Source: Ovis canadensis (lineage: Eukaryota; Chordata; Mammalia; Artiodactyla; Bovidae). From it: a DNA stretch of 64,000 nucleotides. The stretch covers positions 38,181,501-38,245,500 of the forward strand of contig NC_091247.1 of assembly GCF_042477335.2 (NCBI RefSeq), given 5' to 3'. Positions 35,465 through 64,000 of the stretch are shown here, piece by piece. How positions within the stretch are numbered: the first letter of the stretch is position 1; the number at the start of each line of letters is the position of its first letter. The translations under genes and the position numbers were made by a program. The notes beneath the pieces were generated by a model. The model worked only from the letters and a program-made list of their open reading frames with translations. It ran no database searches and was not told the origin of the DNA.

Positions 35465-35682
35465 CTTTTTTTAAAGTTACTTATTTATTTAATATCTTGC
35501 TGCAGCAGGTCTTAATTGCCATTTGCAGGAGATATATATATATACACACACATAATTTTTAGTTGTGGCCTGTGGCCTCTTTAGTTGTAGCATTTGAATT
35601 CTTAGTTGTGGCACATGGGATCCAGTTCCCTGATGAGGGAACAGAGTCTTAACCACTGGACCACCAAGGAGGTTCCTCTATT
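35465..35682 (-). mobile_element. CHR-type SINE with TA/CA microsatellite
   Basis: Reverse orientation: TTACTTATTTATTTAATATC, an internal ATATATATATATACACACACA, TTGTGGCACATGGGATCC, TTAACCACTGGACCACCAAG. Confidence 0.82.
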
Positions 35683-36517
35683 TCTTTCCTAGATTAACCA
35701 TTAATCATTTTTTTGTGGACAATGTGAAATGTTCAGAACAGGCAAATCTATAGAAAGGGAAGATTAGTGGATTGGGGAGGAGGAGTGAGATGGGGTATTG
35801 GGAGTGACTTCTAATTGGTAAGGGTTTCCTTTGTGGGGGGTGAATGTTTTAAAATTGATTATAGAGTGGCTGCATACCTCTGTAAATATATTAAAAAACC
35901 ATTGGATTATACACTTTTTTTCCTTTGACTGTCCGTATACAGTAACTCAGTTTCCAGATCAGGGATTGAACCCAGGCCATGGCAGTAAAAAAAAGCCCAG
36001 AACCCTAACTTTAGGCCACAGGAAATTCCTCAATTATACATTTTAAAAATTTGTATTGTTCACCCTTAAAATATTATTATTTGATGTCTTTGAATAAAAT
36101 CCCAAGAATGTACCACAGATTCTAAATTTAATTTTAAAAATGATTATCTAAAAGTGCTGCAGTCTAAATGAACTACTTCAAAGAAAACATCACATTTTGG
36201 GGCATGTACATTTCCCAATGTTTAAAATTTTTTTTACATAATTTAAAATGCAATACAAAATGCATAATGAGTATACTGACGTACATTTTTCTGCCTCCCT
36301 GGAAGAGGATAAAAATTTGTATATCTTCTTATTCCTTCAGTTTTAGAATTCTTGGATTGATCTGTATTAAATAACTGTTTCTTAAATATTTTCCAGTGTA
36401 CATTGATTATACCAAGGAAATTCAAATATAAAGAAAAATTCCTCAAAGATCTGGATATATTCCTGGCTCAAAAATTTGGTTAACACCAAGAAGACAAATT
36501 CTTAATGAAACTCTTAC
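35683..36517. other. AT-rich intergenic with one degraded CHR SINE
   Basis: A degraded reverse CHR SINE lies at about 35915-36030 (TTTCCAGATCAGGGATTGAACC...AGGAAATTCC). The rest is AT-rich with no gene. Confidence 0.55.
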
Positions 36518-36634
36518 CTTTTTTTTTTCCGGCTTCGCCGCGTGACTTGGAGAATACTTAACCAGGAATTAAACCTGATTTTGGCAGTGAAAGCATGGAG
36601 TCCTAAATACTGGACTGCTAGGAAATTCCCGGAA
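36518..36634 (-). mobile_element. CHR-type SINE fragment
   Basis: Degraded reverse copy: GAGAATACTTAACCAGGAAT, GCATGGAGTCCTAAATACTGG, CTAGGAAATTCCC. Confidence 0.6.
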
Positions 36635-36878
36635 ACTCTTTTAAGTTAAAAAAAAAAAATTTTTTTTTTAAGTGAGATTTTTCCATACAGAAAAAGTAGG
36701 AACATCCATTCAACCGTACCAAAATGAAAGAAAAGAAATCATCTTTTACCTGAAAAGTAACAGATTATATAGACTCTCGGTAAACTCTTATTTTTAAATG
36801 ACTAAATCTTCCTCACTTGGGAACGAACGTCCGCGTGTACTTGGTTCTAAGGTATTTCAACGGCAAAGATTCTCGTCA

Positions 36879-36949
36879 GCGCCGCTGGTGTAGTGGTATC
36901 ATGCAAGATTCCCATTCTTGCGACCCGGGTTCGATTCCCGGGCGGCGCA
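36879..36949 (+). tRNA. tRNA-Gly (anticodon CCC)
   Basis: 71-nt cloverleaf without CCA. The acceptor stem GCGCCGC pairs with GCGGCGC and carries discriminator A. The A box is TGGTGTAGTGG. The anticodon stem is CAAGA/TCTTG with the seven-base loop TTCCCAT, so the anticodon is CCC. The T arm is CCCGGGTTCGATTCCCGGG with a perfect stem and a canonical B box (GGTTCGATTCC). No mismatch in the stems suggests a working pol III gene, not a SINE relic. It decodes GGG. It sits about 540 bp upstream of the TIA1 ATG on the same strand; I recall a tRNA-Gly next to TIA1 in human, which supports conserved linkage. Confidence 0.95.
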
Positions 36950-36954
36950 CGCTG

Positions 36955-36959
36955 TTTTT
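36955..36959 (+). terminator. RNA polymerase III terminator of tRNA-Gly
   Basis: A run of five T residues begins 6 nt after the tRNA 3' end, the usual pol III stop signal. Confidence 0.85.
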
Positions 36960-37109
36960 GTCCCCGCTTTGCGTAGTTTTTAGAGTCTTTCTTCTTCTAG
37001 AAACACAACTTTTCATTTCCATGAAGATTTATATCTTACTATATATCACTGCTGACACATTCGAATCTGAAGGTGGAATTCAAAAATGTTTACTCAGGTC
37101 ATTAAACAG

Positions 37110-37486
37110 TTAACCTTTACGCCTGCGCAGTCTGAGACAACCCCCTGGCGTCGTTGGAAGCACGGCTGCGCAACAAGTGAATATAAGGACTGAGGTGTAG
37201 CCTGGCGGCCAGGAGGTTGAAAGTGCAAAATTCTTCTGCGCCTGCGCGGCCCGGGTCACTTCCCTGGCTGCTCCAAGGCTCCCGGCTCGCCGCCATCTTG
37301 TTTTGGGTCTTCATTGTTCGCGCTGGGCCCGGCAGTTTAGTGTAATTGCCGCCGAAGAAGGAGGCGGGGTAACCTCCGGTCAGCCGAGAAACCCGGCTAT
37401 CCCGCAGCCATAGCCGGTCAAAAGATTTGTGAGGTAGTAAAGGGTAGGGAGCTGGACCTGGAGGCGCCGCCGCGACAGCAGCAGCC
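37110..37486 (+). promoter_or_regulatory. TIA1: TIA1 CpG-island promoter and 5'UTR
   Basis: CpG-rich, TATA-less region directly upstream of the TIA1 start. It contains NRF-1-like CGCCTGCGC motifs near 37121 and 37240, an ETS-like ACTTCC near 37259 and a YY1 site at 37289-37301. The 5'UTR probably begins between about 37200 and 37300; no upstream ATG lies between the YY1 site and the start codon. The long minus-strand open frame across it is a composition artefact. Confidence 0.7.
37289..37301 (-). promoter_or_regulatory. YY1-type site (GCCGCCATCTTG)
   Basis: Exact match to the YY1 core (AAGATGGCGGC on the minus strand). In CpG-island promoters this motif often lies just downstream of the transcription start, so it helps place the TIA1 start nearby. 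Confidence 0.65.

Positions 37487-64000
<26,514 letters not shown>

Overview
This window is mammalian nuclear DNA from a ruminant, most likely a bovid. The evidence is dense BovB LINEs, tRNA-Glu-derived Bov-tA/Bov-A SINEs and CHR-type SINEs, with ruminant L1, MIR, L2, MaLR, hAT and Tigger relics and spliced vertebrate genes with GT-AG introns. I see no bacterial-style operon, CRISPR array or plasmid feature.

Two protein genes lie head to head. At the left edge, on the minus strand, is exon 1 of PCYOX1 (prenylcysteine oxidase 1): start codon at 676, donor at 555/554, inside a CpG island. At the right, on the plus strand, is the 5' half of TIA1, a U-rich RNA-binding splicing and stress-granule protein. 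Its first eight coding exons run from 37487 to 63926 and encode residues 1-194 (RRM1, RRM2); the rest lies beyond the window. A tRNA-Gly(CCC) gene sits at 36879-36949, just upstream of the TIA1 CpG island.

The 36 kb between the two genes (about 1-36.8 kb) is almost entirely transposon-derived. From 2.1 to 24 kb, several diverged copies of one L1 composite follow each other. Copy two carries a nested stack: L1, then BovB (7-bp target duplication), then a 1.8-kb polyadenylated retrotransposed transcript (11-bp target duplication). Copy three carries two solo ERV LTRs and a 3.1-kb retroinsertion that begins with the 5'UTR and exon 1 of GLRX5 and continues into sequence that is not the normal GLRX5 second exon, again with an 11-bp target duplication and an A-run. 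From 24 to 36 kb there are BovB and SINE pieces, a broken gammaretrovirus-like pol-env remnant, and about 3 kb of sequence I could not identify.

The TIA1 introns hold BovB, L1, SINE, L2, Tigger and MaLR insertions and an almost perfect 83-bp tandem duplication in intron 1. I found no convincing new biological system. The most interesting items are the GLRX5 exon-1 chimeric retrocopy, the nested retrotransposed transcript of unknown source, a perfect 24-bp inverted repeat inside an L1, and possible TIA1 self-regulatory sequence around its own exons.
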